The notes below the pieces were generated by a model that was not told where the DNA came from, searched no databases, and saw nothing but the letters and a program-made list of their open reading frames with translations. Below, piece by piece: positions 36,126 to 44,325 of a stretch of DNA of 64,000 nt. The stretch is from Alkalimonas delamerensis (GTDB taxonomy: Bacteria > Pseudomonadota > Gammaproteobacteria > Enterobacterales > Alteromonadaceae), in NCBI RefSeq assembly GCF_030717955.1, contig NZ_JAUZVY010000001.1, positions 744,001 to 808,000 on the forward strand, written 5' to 3'. The translations under genes and the position numbers were made by a program. Every line of letters begins with the position of its first letter. The first letter of the stretch is position 1.

Positions 36126-36429
36126 TTTTCATCCAGAAACGGGCTCCTGCCCTTATTCAGGAACGACAAATGAAAATTGCGATTTCCATTTGTCTCACAT
36201 TTTCAATGCGTTACCACGCACTGAAAATGGTAGCGCATCCGTGCGCTGCGCTAGTGCCCGCCTTTCTGGACGGGCACTAACTAATTTTCCTTGTAGACAG
36301 GCCAGCCAGGCAGTTGAAAAAACAAACAGCAAAGGCCAACAGGCTTTTAAGTCACAGCGCTGCTTTTTATCTGACAACACCATGCCATAGATAGCGTGGC
36401 TGGCTTGATAACCGAAGTGGACAATCAAG
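36126..36429. repeat. Array of consecutive hairpins between two genes (304 bp)
   Basis: Five stem-loops follow one another with only short gaps. H1 36132-36162 has a GGGC/GCCC core. H2 36165-36194 pairs GACAAATG with CATTTGTC, then an A-C mismatch, then AAAT/ATTT around TGCG. H3 36198-36229 pairs CATTTTCA with TGAAAATG, then an A-C mismatch, then TGCGT/ACGCA around TACC. H4 36232-36247 is AGCGCA/TGCGCT. H5 36252-36279 is TAGTGCCCG/CGGGCACTA. H2 and H3 share the same plan. The rest of the spacer shows no gene. It could be a REP/BIME-like element, a structured RNA, or a transcription end; the first 30 bases resemble the sequence after tig. Confidence 0.6.
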
Positions 36430-38064
36430 ATGAATGATGAACAAAAATCAGCGCTCAGCAAGCAGTTGATGGCTTTGTTGCAACCAGAGCAGGTCTTGGT
36501 GAGCCCTGAGGACCTGAAACGCTATGGACAAAACTGTGAAGCTATCCGCTATCAGGCACCCATTGTTGTTTGTGCCAGGCAGGTCTCGGATATCAAAGCT
36601 TTGCTGCAGTTGGCAAATCAGTTGGCCGGAAGTGAACTGCACTTTTCAATCCACCCCATCAGTACCGGCAATAATTGGGGCTACGGTTCGAGCCGGGCAC
36701 CCAATCAGAGTTCCGTATTGCTGGATCTTTCTGCCTTAAACCAGATCCGGCTGATTGATGCCCAGCTTGGACTGATCGAGGTTGAGCCAGGCGTCACGCA
36801 GCAACAGCTGTGGGAGTTTTTGCAGGCCGGGCAATTGGACTTTATGGTCCCGGTGACCGGGGCAGGACCAAGCTGCAGCATCCTCGCCAATGCGCTGGAG
36901 CGCGGTTATGGCATCACGCCTTATACCGATCACTTTGGTGCGGTAGCCAGTATCCGGGGCTTTCTTGCCGACGGCACGCCATTTCGCTCGGCGATTGCTG
37001 AACTGGATCAATCTGGCGAAGATAGAATCGATCACAGTTACAAATACGGGGTAGGGCCTTATCTGGATGGACTATGGACCCAGAGCAATCTGGGCATTGT
37101 CACTTCCCTGTCGCTACGTTTAAAAGCCAGACCGAAAGGTTTTTGCGCCTTTTATCTGCAATTTAAGCAGGATACTGATTTTGCCAAAGCACAACAGCTG
37201 GTGTTTAAGCTGTTGCAGCGGCTGGAAGGGGTCGTCGGCTCCATCAACCTGATGGATCAACGCCGGCTGGCTGCCATGATGGCTCCCAATCCCAATGGCC
37301 CGGCTCAGCATCAGGTGATGAGTCAGCAGCAGCTGCAAACTATTGCAAAGAACTTTCAAATCCCTGCCTGGACCGTTGTCGGATCGCTTTACGGTGAGCC
37401 CCAAGTGGTTGCCGCGGCTCAGGCTGTTGTGAAGCAACTGTGTAAGGGGCTGGGCTGTAAGATTATTTTATCCAATGGCCCTCTGATTCGGATAGCGAGC
37501 CGTTTGTTACCGCATTTACCGGCATCCTGGTTGGCGAAAGAGCGGGGAATGTTGGCCTCGATGCAAGCGGGTATTGAGATTATGCTGGGCAAGCCCAACC
37601 AGGTCGCCCTGCCATTGCCCTACTGGCGTAACGCATCGCTGCAGCCGGCCCCCGGAAATCCACTAAACCCGGCTCGGGATGGCTGTGGTTTGCTTTGGTA
37701 TGCGCCATTGATTCCAATGGAAACCAAGGCGATGTGGCACTTTGTCGAAACCGTCCGTCGAATCTGCCCACAATACGGTATCGAGCCGATGATCACCTTT
37801 ACCAATTTACGGCATGATTGCGTGGATAGCACCATTCCGATCATTTTTGATGCCAGCAACTCAACGGCCTGTGAGCAGGCGCAAGCCTGTTTAACGGCTC
37901 TGGTGGCCTATGGCTTAGAGCAGGGTTGGGTGCCGTACCGCCTCAATCTGGAGCAGCAGCAACGTTTGCTGCAAAAAGACAGCGCTTTTTGGCAACTGGT
38001 TGCACGGCTGAAAACGGCGTTGGATCCGCATCACTTGCTTAGCCCGGGGCGCTACAACCCATAA
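36430..38064 (+). CDS. FAD-binding oxidase/dehydrogenase (vanillyl-alcohol-oxidase type)
   Basis: A 544-residue flavoprotein with an N-terminal PCMH-type FAD-binding domain (residues about 35-220: HPISTGNNWGYGSSRAPN, then VEPGVTQQQLWEFL) and a C-terminal cap domain ending in LDPHHLLSPGRYNP, the typical end of 4-cresol dehydrogenase and vanillyl alcohol oxidase relatives. No phenol-specific residues could be judged, so the substrate is open. The gene sits alone between the hairpin array and a bidirectional terminator, inside the exosortase locus. A link to the two acyltransferases around it is plausible but unproven. Confidence 0.8.
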   Translation: MNDEQKSALSKQLMALLQPEQVLVSPEDLKRYGQNCEAIRYQAPIVVCARQVSDIKALLQLANQLAGSELHFSIHPISTGNNWGYGSSRAPNQSSVLLDLSALNQIRLIDAQLGLIEVEPGVTQQQLWEFLQAGQLDFMVPVTGAGPSCSILANALERGYGITPYTDHFGAVASIRGFLADGTPFRSAIAELDQSGEDRIDHSYKYGVGPYLDGLWTQSNLGIVTSLSLRLKARPKGFCAFYLQFKQDTDFAKAQQLVFKLLQRLEGVVGSINLMDQRRLAAMMAPNPNGPAQHQVMSQQQLQTIAKNFQIPAWTVVGSLYGEPQVVAAAQAVVKQLCKGLGCKIILSNGPLIRIASRLLPHLPASWLAKERGMLASMQAGIEIMLGKPNQVALPLPYWRNASLQPAPGNPLNPARDGCGLLWYAPLIPMETKAMWHFVETVRRICPQYGIEPMITFTNLRHDCVDSTIPIIFDASNSTACEQAQACLTALVAYGLEQGWVPYRLNLEQQQRLLQKDSAFWQLVARLKTALDPHHLLSPGRYNP

Positions 38065-38084
38065 CAACCCCATAAAACAGCCAT

Positions 38085-38116
38085 AAAAAAACCTCCTGAA
38101 TTGCAGGAGGTTTTTT
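38085..38116. terminator. Bidirectional terminator between the FAD oxidase and PEP-CTERM genes
   Basis: CCTCCTG preceded by A residues (38085-38098) pairs with CAGGAGG followed by T residues (38104-38116). The symmetrical A/T flanks let it act for both convergent genes. Confidence 0.9.
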
Positions 38117-38133
38117 ATTAGCGGTGCTTACGA

Positions 38134-38844
38134 TTAAGCTTTTTTGCGGCGGGCCATGCCACCTAAGCCCAGTAAGCCTAAACCTAAGATGCCGATGGTA
38201 GCTGGTTCTGGGATTGTGCTTGCGCGCAGAACACCTGAACCATCAAAAGTACTGCCTATGAAAAGTGACGCTTCTGATACACTGGAAGCATCATTGCCGT
38301 TAAATAAGCCTTGCTGGAAATTACCATAAGCTGCGGCTGTAACATCACCTAGTACCCAAGTCGCAGATAAAATACCAGTAGTGTATGGTGTTGCTGGGTC
38401 TGGTGATAAAGTCACGAATGCAATATCACGAGCAAGCAATTCCAACCACAAGGAACCATTAGTTGCAGTTGCTGCGTCCATTGGGTTATTGGTGAAATCG
38501 TAATCAGGCGTTGAGTCAGAAAAAATTCTGATAAAGCCTTCTTCTTGAACAAAACCACCAGCACCATCAGTCAAGAAGCCACCGATTTCGAAAGTTAACT
38601 CGCACGATGTGCAAAAAACACTTTCGTTTGTGCCATTGATGGAACGAACAATACCGTAACCGAACAGTTCTGTTCCAGCAACTGCTGGGTTACCAGTGAA
38701 CTCCTGAGCAAAATCAAATTGTGCTCTAAAATCAATTGCGGCATTTGGATCCCAAGTCACACCACCAACAGTGATTGGGGCTGCATAAGCGGCACTGGAC
38801 AATCCCAGTAAAGCGGCGCCAACTAACATAGTACGAATTTTCAT
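38134..38844 (-). CDS. PEP-CTERM sorting-domain protein
   Basis: A 236-residue exported protein. It has a Sec signal peptide (residues 1-22, cut after AYA) and a C-terminal PEP-CTERM signal of 25 residues: PEP, then a hydrophobic ILGLGLLGLGG stretch, then the basic ARRKKA end. Exosortase A cleaves such proteins and is thought to attach them to the envelope or release them into exopolysaccharide. The middle is Thr/Ala/Gly-rich with a CTSC pair near residue 83; no enzyme motif is seen. AAGGAG precedes the ATG at 38844. A near-consensus sigma-54 promoter 55 bp upstream ties it to PrsK/PrsR. Its base composition is more AT-rich than its neighbours. Confidence 0.92.
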   Translation of the reverse strand: MKIRTMLVGAALLGLSSAAYAAPITVGGVTWDPNAAIDFRAQFDFAQEFTGNPAVAGTELFGYGIVRSINGTNESVFCTSCELTFEIGGFLTDGAGGFVQEEGFIRIFSDSTPDYDFTNNPMDAATATNGSLWLELLARDIAFVTLSPDPATPYTTGILSATWVLGDVTAAAYGNFQQGLFNGNDASSVSEASLFIGSTFDGSGVLRASTIPEPATIGILGLGLLGLGGMARRKKA

Positions 38845-38899
38845 ATTGTGCTCCTTGTTTAAGCAACTTCGCATCATTTTCTGAAGTTACAAATATCAA

Positions 38900-38915
38900 T
38901 GCCAATTCTGTGCCA
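38900..38915 (-). promoter_or_regulatory. Sigma-54 promoter of the PEP-CTERM gene
   Basis: The minus strand reads TGGCACAGAATTGGCA, with GG (-24) and GC (-12) at the exact spacing of the consensus TGGCACG-N4-TTGCA and only two consensus positions missed. It lies 55 bp upstream of the start codon. PrsR, encoded at 30042-31406, carries the sigma-54 contact loop and is the likely activator. The 190 bp upstream (38916-39106) should hold its binding site, but no clear palindrome was found. Confidence 0.75.
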
Positions 38916-39142
38916 GAATTTTATTTTTTTTAAGTTGTTGTTTTTAAATGAGTTGATTTGCAGGTGATTGCTTCGGTCTTTGCGGCTGTAAAAAAATCAG
39001 ACATCGCAGCAGCTGAGTTAAAAAATAGTTTTCAATCAAGAATGGATTGAATTAGACTGGCTCAACACACTGCTTCAGTGCAGATAACAAACAATAAATC
39101 AGAGCGATGGAGTGCTCGGTAGTCACATTTGGGGTTTCAGTG

Positions 39143-39904
39143 ATGTCCATCGCGAATTTCTTCGATTACTTTGAGTTGATCGCGGCCGATACACCGCGTT
39201 TAAAGCGGGAGGCTTATGCCATTCGCTATCAGGTGTATTGTGAAGAGTTTGGCTATGAAGATAAAGCAGCTTTTCAGCATGGTCTGGAGCGGGATGATTT
39301 TGACCACCATGCCTGGCACTTTCTAATCCGGCATAAGGCAACTGGCATCTTTGCTGGCACTGCCCGTTGTGTTTTGCCTTACGATCAATTTAATGCCAAG
39401 CGGCCCTTGCCGGCAGAAAAGCATTGCCCGACAGCACTGAACCCGGCTGTGGTAACCGCCATGGGCTTAAAGCGAGGGGATTACGCTGAAGTGTCCCGGT
39501 TAGCTGTACGCCGTGATTTTCGTTGTCCGCAATGGATGGATGAACATTTAAACCTCAACCACCAACTCTATTCGCCAAAGCCCGGTGAAGCAAAAAGCTT
39601 TGCCTGTATCTCGGCCTGCCTGTATTTTGCATTGGTGGCCTTTTTTCAGCATCAATCCAATCTGCAAGCTTTAATAGCGATGATGGAGCCGGCTTTGATG
39701 AAGCTGCTGCAACGAACCGGCTTCCAGGTAAAATCAGCCGGCAACCTGGTGGATTATCATGGCCGCCGAAAGCCATGCATTCTTCGCCGCATAGACCTTA
39801 CCGAGTCGATTTGCCCCTGTTACCAGCCGTTCGTCCGCCTTGTCACCGAAGAAGTTGCCAGAAGCCTGAACAAGCAAGCCTGTTACGCATTAGAAACCGC
39901 ATAA
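39143..39904 (+). CDS. PEP-CTERM/exosortase-associated acyltransferase (N-acyl amino acid synthase-like), copy 2
   Basis: A 253-residue paralogue of the gene at 35250-36125. It keeps the IRYQVYCEEFGYED segment near residue 26 and the signature YAEVSRLAVRRDFR near residue 115 but is otherwise diverged, especially in the acyl-binding part. ATG 39143 was taken as start because it aligns with the family N-terminus; ATG 39107 would add 12 residues. It is divergent from the PEP-CTERM gene, sharing a 298-bp spacer. A 20-bp palindrome follows its stop. Confidence 0.82.
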   Translation: MSIANFFDYFELIAADTPRLKREAYAIRYQVYCEEFGYEDKAAFQHGLERDDFDHHAWHFLIRHKATGIFAGTARCVLPYDQFNAKRPLPAEKHCPTALNPAVVTAMGLKRGDYAEVSRLAVRRDFRCPQWMDEHLNLNHQLYSPKPGEAKSFACISACLYFALVAFFQHQSNLQALIAMMEPALMKLLQRTGFQVKSAGNLVDYHGRRKPCILRRIDLTESICPCYQPFVRLVTEEVARSLNKQACYALETA

Positions 39905-39928
39905 AAAAGCCAGCTGCATGCAGCTGGC
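39903..39928 (-). terminator. Terminator of prsT (minus strand)
   Basis: A perfect 20-bp palindrome (39909-39928, GCCAGCTGCA and its complement) is followed on the minus strand by six T residues (39903-39908). It lies just beyond the prsT stop, between convergent genes. Confidence 0.8.
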
Positions 39929-39951
39929 CAGGTTAACGCCTTGCTAACAAC

Positions 39952-42705
39952 TTAGTTCAGCTGATTTTGCAGTGTTGCCAGACGCTCCAGAATAATAGGA
40001 TCATCACTTCTGACTTCAGCCAGTACCTGCTTTGCTTTGGGCTGCTGATTGGTCTTGAGCAACGCTTCTGCGTAGTTCAGCATCACTTCGGGGTGATCCG
40101 GCCGGATGCTTAACGATTGCTCGAAGTGCTGCAAAGCTTCTTGAGGCTGGTCCAGCTGCAACAAAACCTTGCCGTACGTATCGATAACGTCCGGATGATT
40201 GGGCAGCAACTCCATCGCACGTTGTGCATAGGGACGTGCCTGTTCAGCCTGATTAGCCACGGTCAGTAACCAGGCATAATTGTTTAAGGCAATGATATTG
40301 TTCGGCTCATTCTCCAGCAGTTCCTGGTACATTTGCTTGGCTTGGGTCGAGTCGCTGTGCAAAAGCAAGGTTGCATAGTAGGTATTTAAACCATCGTCCG
40401 AACCATGCTGCTCTTTGTGCTGATCAATAAAAGCCAGCGCACTTTGCTCTGACTCGGTCGAGGTTAAGTTGACCGCGATAAAGAGTGCGGTTTCGTGGGC
40501 TGGGTATTGAGCATAACTTTGTTGGAAAGCCCGTTTTGAAGCCGCAGGATTATTGCGCATTAATTCCAGCCGGCCTCGCACAAACTGCATCTGCGGGTGT
40601 TGGCTTAATGCTTCAGGGATGTTGTTTAGCACTGCCAGCGCCTGGTCGAGCCGCTGCATTTGCACCAACAGGGTCATCTGTGCAATCAGTAGCTGTGGCT
40701 CGCCCGGTACTTGCTTCAGCAAGTTATTTAAAACCTCCAGTGCTTGTTCCTGCTTGTTGTTTATGGTTAAAGCGTTTGCCAAAGCATAGCCGGCCTGAAG
40801 GTTAGCTGGCTCCTGACGGTGCCAGCGCTCTGCTTTTTGCACGGCATCTGCGGGACGCCCCAGTCTTAGGAAGGACTCAATTAACAACAAATGATGGGTA
40901 GCCGGCAATTGTTGGTTCGGAAGACTGATACCCTGCAACAAGGTTACGACCTGCTGGAAGTCTTGTTGATCGTAAGCAACCCGTGCACGAAGCAAACGGG
41001 CCGGGTACACCTCTTTATTCTGACGATGAAGCCGATCAATGCGCGCTGTAGCGTCGCTGGTATCTTGCAAGGCCCTGGAAATGGCATAGTATTGTTCTTG
41101 ACCGGCCAGGTACTCCGGGTGCTGATCCAGCATGGCTTTCAACTGCTGGCTGGCTTTGGTCAGATCGCGCTGCTGCACATGCACCATGGCTTGCAACAAG
41201 GACGAGAACGGGTTTAGTGGCTTTAACTGCAAGGCTTTCTCGGTAAGCTGCATGGCGTTGTCAAAGTTCTGCTGCAGGAACTGGGCATAAGCCTGCAGAT
41301 TGTAACCGGCAACTTGCATCTCAGGATCCTGAATCCACTTTTCAGCCAAAGCAGAGGCTTTATCGTGCTCGCCTTGCTGCAAATAGCTCATTGCCAGAAC
41401 CATGCGTGTTTGTGTGATGGATGGATCCAAGGCCAGGGCTTGCTCCAGATCCCGGATCCCAGCTTCACGCTGACCTTCGATGCCCAGCTTGACTGTCCCA
41501 ATCGTCGCTAAGCCTGAGGCATCCAACTCCCCTTGATATTGGCTGAGCAGTTGGCGGGCAGAGTCCGGGGCGCCACGGCGCACCAGTTCAAAGGCGGTGC
41601 TGGTGATCAGCTGTAGATTTTGCTCGTGCTCAGGCAGGGTTGCCAGAATAGTAGCCGCATCTTCGGTTTCTCCGGCTCTTAACCGCAGTAACGCATACAA
41701 GCGCTGCGCTTCCGGGATCTCGTGCAATTGATTGCGGATGGGATCCAGGTGACGCAAGGCTTGCTCTTCCAGGCCCAGCTGCGTCGACGAAATCGCTGCG
41801 ATCACCCGGGCTCTGGTGCCAACCAGGCCATGCCGGATGGCACGCTCACTGTGTGTTTTGGCAGCTTCAAAATCGTTACGTTGAAAACTGACCAAACTTT
41901 GCAGGTAATTGGCCATAGGCTGCTCTGGGAATAATTGCAGCAACAGCTTTAGATGGGGCTCACTGGCATCAAATTGACCGTGCTGAATCGAAGCTTGTGC
42001 CAGCAGCAAACGTGCCAGCAATTTGCTGGGAGCCAGTGCTACGTAGTGTGTGAGCTGCTCGATTGCCGCTGCATGTTCGTTTTGAGCCAGATACACTTTG
42101 CCCGATAAATACAACGACTCTGCATAGAGCTCGCTGTCCTTGGTAATGTTGTTCAGCAGAGCGAGGGCTTCGGCCGGCTCCTGGGCACTGAGTTTTAAGT
42201 GCGCTTGTGCCATGGTGGCAACATCTGCATGAACGCTTTGGCTTAGACGCTCAAAGTGCAGCAAGCCGGAAGGGCCGTCTCCCAGCTCAATTTCTGCCAG
42301 GGCTCGGTAGCTGTCGACCAAAGCGGCAGTGCGCTCGGACAGCTGGTCAGTGGCCTCAAAAGCTGAAATCGCCGCCTGATAGTTGCCAGACAGGTAATAG
42401 GCCTGCATCAACGCCAGGGCGCTATCTTCTTCCGGGGCCCCGTAGCGTAGCGCGCGTTCCAACTCCCGCTCTGCACTGGCGGTATCGCCAATACCAAGCA
42501 AGGCTTTGCCTAAAGCCAGGCGGTAACGGTATTCATCGGGTGACTGTTGAATGGCCGAACGCAGTTCAATCACTGCGGCATTGTATTCGTTGCTGGCCAA
42601 AAATTGTTGCGCGGACTGATAATGCGCCTCACTGTCTTTCTTGCTGCAGGCGGTCAGCACTGCCAGCAGCGCTATACCGGATAAAATCCTTGTTGTCGTT
42701 TTCAT
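39952..42705 (-). CDS. prsT: XrtA/PEP-CTERM system TPR lipoprotein PrsT
   Basis: A 917-residue lipoprotein with lipobox LTAC (Cys20) and tetratricopeptide repeats over nearly the whole length, starting EAHYQSAQQFLASNEYNAAV and ending with several canonical repeats around AQRAMELLPNHPDVIDTYG. It matches PrsT of exosortase A loci in length and layout. It is proposed to assist polysaccharide assembly or export at the envelope; the exact role is not settled. wecC lies 23 bp upstream in the same direction, so the two are likely co-transcribed. Confidence 0.9.
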   Translation of the reverse strand: MKTTTRILSGIALLAVLTACSKKDSEAHYQSAQQFLASNEYNAAVIELRSAIQQSPDEYRYRLALGKALLGIGDTASAERELERALRYGAPEEDSALALMQAYYLSGNYQAAISAFEATDQLSERTAALVDSYRALAEIELGDGPSGLLHFERLSQSVHADVATMAQAHLKLSAQEPAEALALLNNITKDSELYAESLYLSGKVYLAQNEHAAAIEQLTHYVALAPSKLLARLLLAQASIQHGQFDASEPHLKLLLQLFPEQPMANYLQSLVSFQRNDFEAAKTHSERAIRHGLVGTRARVIAAISSTQLGLEEQALRHLDPIRNQLHEIPEAQRLYALLRLRAGETEDAATILATLPEHEQNLQLITSTAFELVRRGAPDSARQLLSQYQGELDASGLATIGTVKLGIEGQREAGIRDLEQALALDPSITQTRMVLAMSYLQQGEHDKASALAEKWIQDPEMQVAGYNLQAYAQFLQQNFDNAMQLTEKALQLKPLNPFSSLLQAMVHVQQRDLTKASQQLKAMLDQHPEYLAGQEQYYAISRALQDTSDATARIDRLHRQNKEVYPARLLRARVAYDQQDFQQVVTLLQGISLPNQQLPATHHLLLIESFLRLGRPADAVQKAERWHRQEPANLQAGYALANALTINNKQEQALEVLNNLLKQVPGEPQLLIAQMTLLVQMQRLDQALAVLNNIPEALSQHPQMQFVRGRLELMRNNPAASKRAFQQSYAQYPAHETALFIAVNLTSTESEQSALAFIDQHKEQHGSDDGLNTYYATLLLHSDSTQAKQMYQELLENEPNNIIALNNYAWLLTVANQAEQARPYAQRAMELLPNHPDVIDTYGKVLLQLDQPQEALQHFEQSLSIRPDHPEVMLNYAEALLKTNQQPKAKQVLAEVRSDDPIILERLATLQNQLN

Positions 42706-42728
42706 GTTTTATCTCCTTTTGCAGCCGG

Positions 42729-43976
42729 TTAACCAAACAAGCCGCGGGTATCGATGACAACCTTGGCAGCAACATCGCCAGGCTTAAGGGACTTAAATTG
42801 TTTGTGATCCACCAGCACCACCAAAATATGGGCGCGCTCTAAGGCTTCGTGCAGTGAAACCAGCCGCTGCTGATGGGCCTGGTATTTTTCCGGCAATTGG
42901 TGAATGTTGGGCTCAACCCACAGAACGTCACCGACCCCTTGCTCGCTCAGCTGCTTTGCGATATCCAGCGCCGGGCTTTCCCGCAGATCGTCAATATCGG
43001 CCTTAAACGCCAGGCCGAGACAGGCAATCACCGGACGTTTGAATTCATCCGCTGCCTTTTTCACCCGCTCTATCACATACTGGGGTTTGGCATCGTTGAT
43101 TTCGCGTGCCAGCCGGATCATCTTGGCTTGCTCGGGGGCCGAGTCGACAATAAACCAGGGATCCACCGCGATGCAGTGACCACCAACCCCAGGGCCTGGG
43201 TTTAAGATGTTGACCCGGGGGTGGCGATTGGCCAGTTGGATCAATTCCCAGACGTTGATTTTCAGGTGATCGCACACCATCGACAACTCATTGGCAAAGG
43301 CAATGTTGACGTCGCGAAAGGAATTCTCGGTCAGTTTGGCCATCTCGGCGGTACGGGCATCGGTCATCAGGCACTCGCCACGGACAAACAATTGGTACAG
43401 TGCCATGGCTTGCTGGGCACAACGTGGGCTGATGCCACCAATAATGCGGTCATTGCTGACCAGCTCTTGCAACACCCGGCCAGGCAATACCCGCTCGGGG
43501 CAGTGTGCGATGAAAATATCCGCCAGCTCCGGGTCCTGATGCGGCAGGGTCAAATCCGGGCGAAGCTCAGCCAACCAGCGGGCGATTTGCTCGGTGGTGC
43601 CAACTGGCGAGGTGGACTCCAGGATGATCAGATTGCCTTTTTCCAGGTAAGGGGCAATGGCTTGAATCGCAGCTTCAATGTAACTCAAGTCGGGTTTTTT
43701 CCCATCCTGAAACGGAGTGGGTACGGCAATCATAAAGACATCGGCTTGTTCGGGCTTCAGCGCAGCTTTTAGTTTGCCTGTTGAGACCGCTGCTTGTACC
43801 AGCATGTCCAGATCGGGCTCAACAATATGAATTTTGCCTTGGTTGATGGTACGAACGGCGTGCTCGGAGACATCAACACCATGCACCTGGACACCGCGTG
43901 AGGCGATCACTGCAGCCGTGGGCAAGCCAATGTAGCCCAAACCAATGACGGAGACTTTACTGAATTCTTGCTTCAT
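42729..43976 (-). CDS. wecC: UDP-N-acetyl-D-mannosamine dehydrogenase
   Basis: Oxidises UDP-ManNAc twice with NAD to UDP-N-acetylmannosaminuronate. The 415-residue product has the Rossmann motif VSVIGLGYIGLPTA at residues 8-21, the ESTSPVGTTE segment near 125, and the catalytic Cys in GPGVGGHCIAVDPW near residue 260. The ATG at 43976 has AAGGAAT before it; an in-frame ATG 18 bp upstream lacks one. It is divergent from wecB, which makes its substrate, across a 349-bp spacer. Confidence 0.93.
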   Translation of the reverse strand: MKQEFSKVSVIGLGYIGLPTAAVIASRGVQVHGVDVSEHAVRTINQGKIHIVEPDLDMLVQAAVSTGKLKAALKPEQADVFMIAVPTPFQDGKKPDLSYIEAAIQAIAPYLEKGNLIILESTSPVGTTEQIARWLAELRPDLTLPHQDPELADIFIAHCPERVLPGRVLQELVSNDRIIGGISPRCAQQAMALYQLFVRGECLMTDARTAEMAKLTENSFRDVNIAFANELSMVCDHLKINVWELIQLANRHPRVNILNPGPGVGGHCIAVDPWFIVDSAPEQAKMIRLAREINDAKPQYVIERVKKAADEFKRPVIACLGLAFKADIDDLRESPALDIAKQLSEQGVGDVLWVEPNIHQLPEKYQAHQQRLVSLHEALERAHILVVLVDHKQFKSLKPGDVAAKVVIDTRGLFG

Positions 43977-44325
43977 AGATTCCTTGCTTCCCACCTGGGT
44001 GGGTGATGGTTACTAACCAGTCACCAAAGAGCGACCAGTCCGTGGTTGTATCGAACGATACCAGCAAGGGCCAGCGACGCTGTCTAAGCCGGGAAACTGT
44101 ACTACGAAAGCAGATGCCCGCACTCCATTGCTGCCTGTTCGACTTACCTGTCAAAAATAATTATCAGCCTAAACGATAGCCGGTTAAAGCGCAATAGCCA
44201 GTCGCAGCGAAGGGCACGGTTTGCAAGGGGTTGGCAGCAAAAACTTCACCTTGGATGGTATTTTTTTGCTACCATCGCGCTTAGGATATTCGCTCATGGT
44301 CCAGCATTAAGGATAAGGTCACCCC
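43977..44325. other. Divergent wecC/wecB intergenic region (349 bp)
   Basis: No gene was found. Several small palindromes are present: TGGTTACTAACCA near 44008, GTATCGAACGATAC at 44048-44061, and a GATGGTA/TACCATC hairpin with a T-rich loop at 44254-44276, 50 bp before wecB. A perfect TTGACA lies on the minus strand (44149-44154) toward wecC, but no good -10 box is at the right distance. Confidence 0.5.

Noticed and set aside
36190..36390. 66-codon open frame in the hairpin array
   Set aside because: It runs through perfect stem-loops and has no ribosome site or recognisable product.
39058..39073. Sigma-54-like sequence TGGCTCAACACACTGC facing the second acyltransferase
   Set aside because: The GG to GC spacing is one base too long for a working -24/-12 promoter.
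43702..43714. 13-base match of the tig 3' hairpin entry inside wecC
   Set aside because: It lies in coding sequence for a conserved segment and is best explained by chance.
44149..44154. Perfect TTGACA on the minus strand before wecC
   Set aside because: No acceptable -10 box at 16-18 bp.
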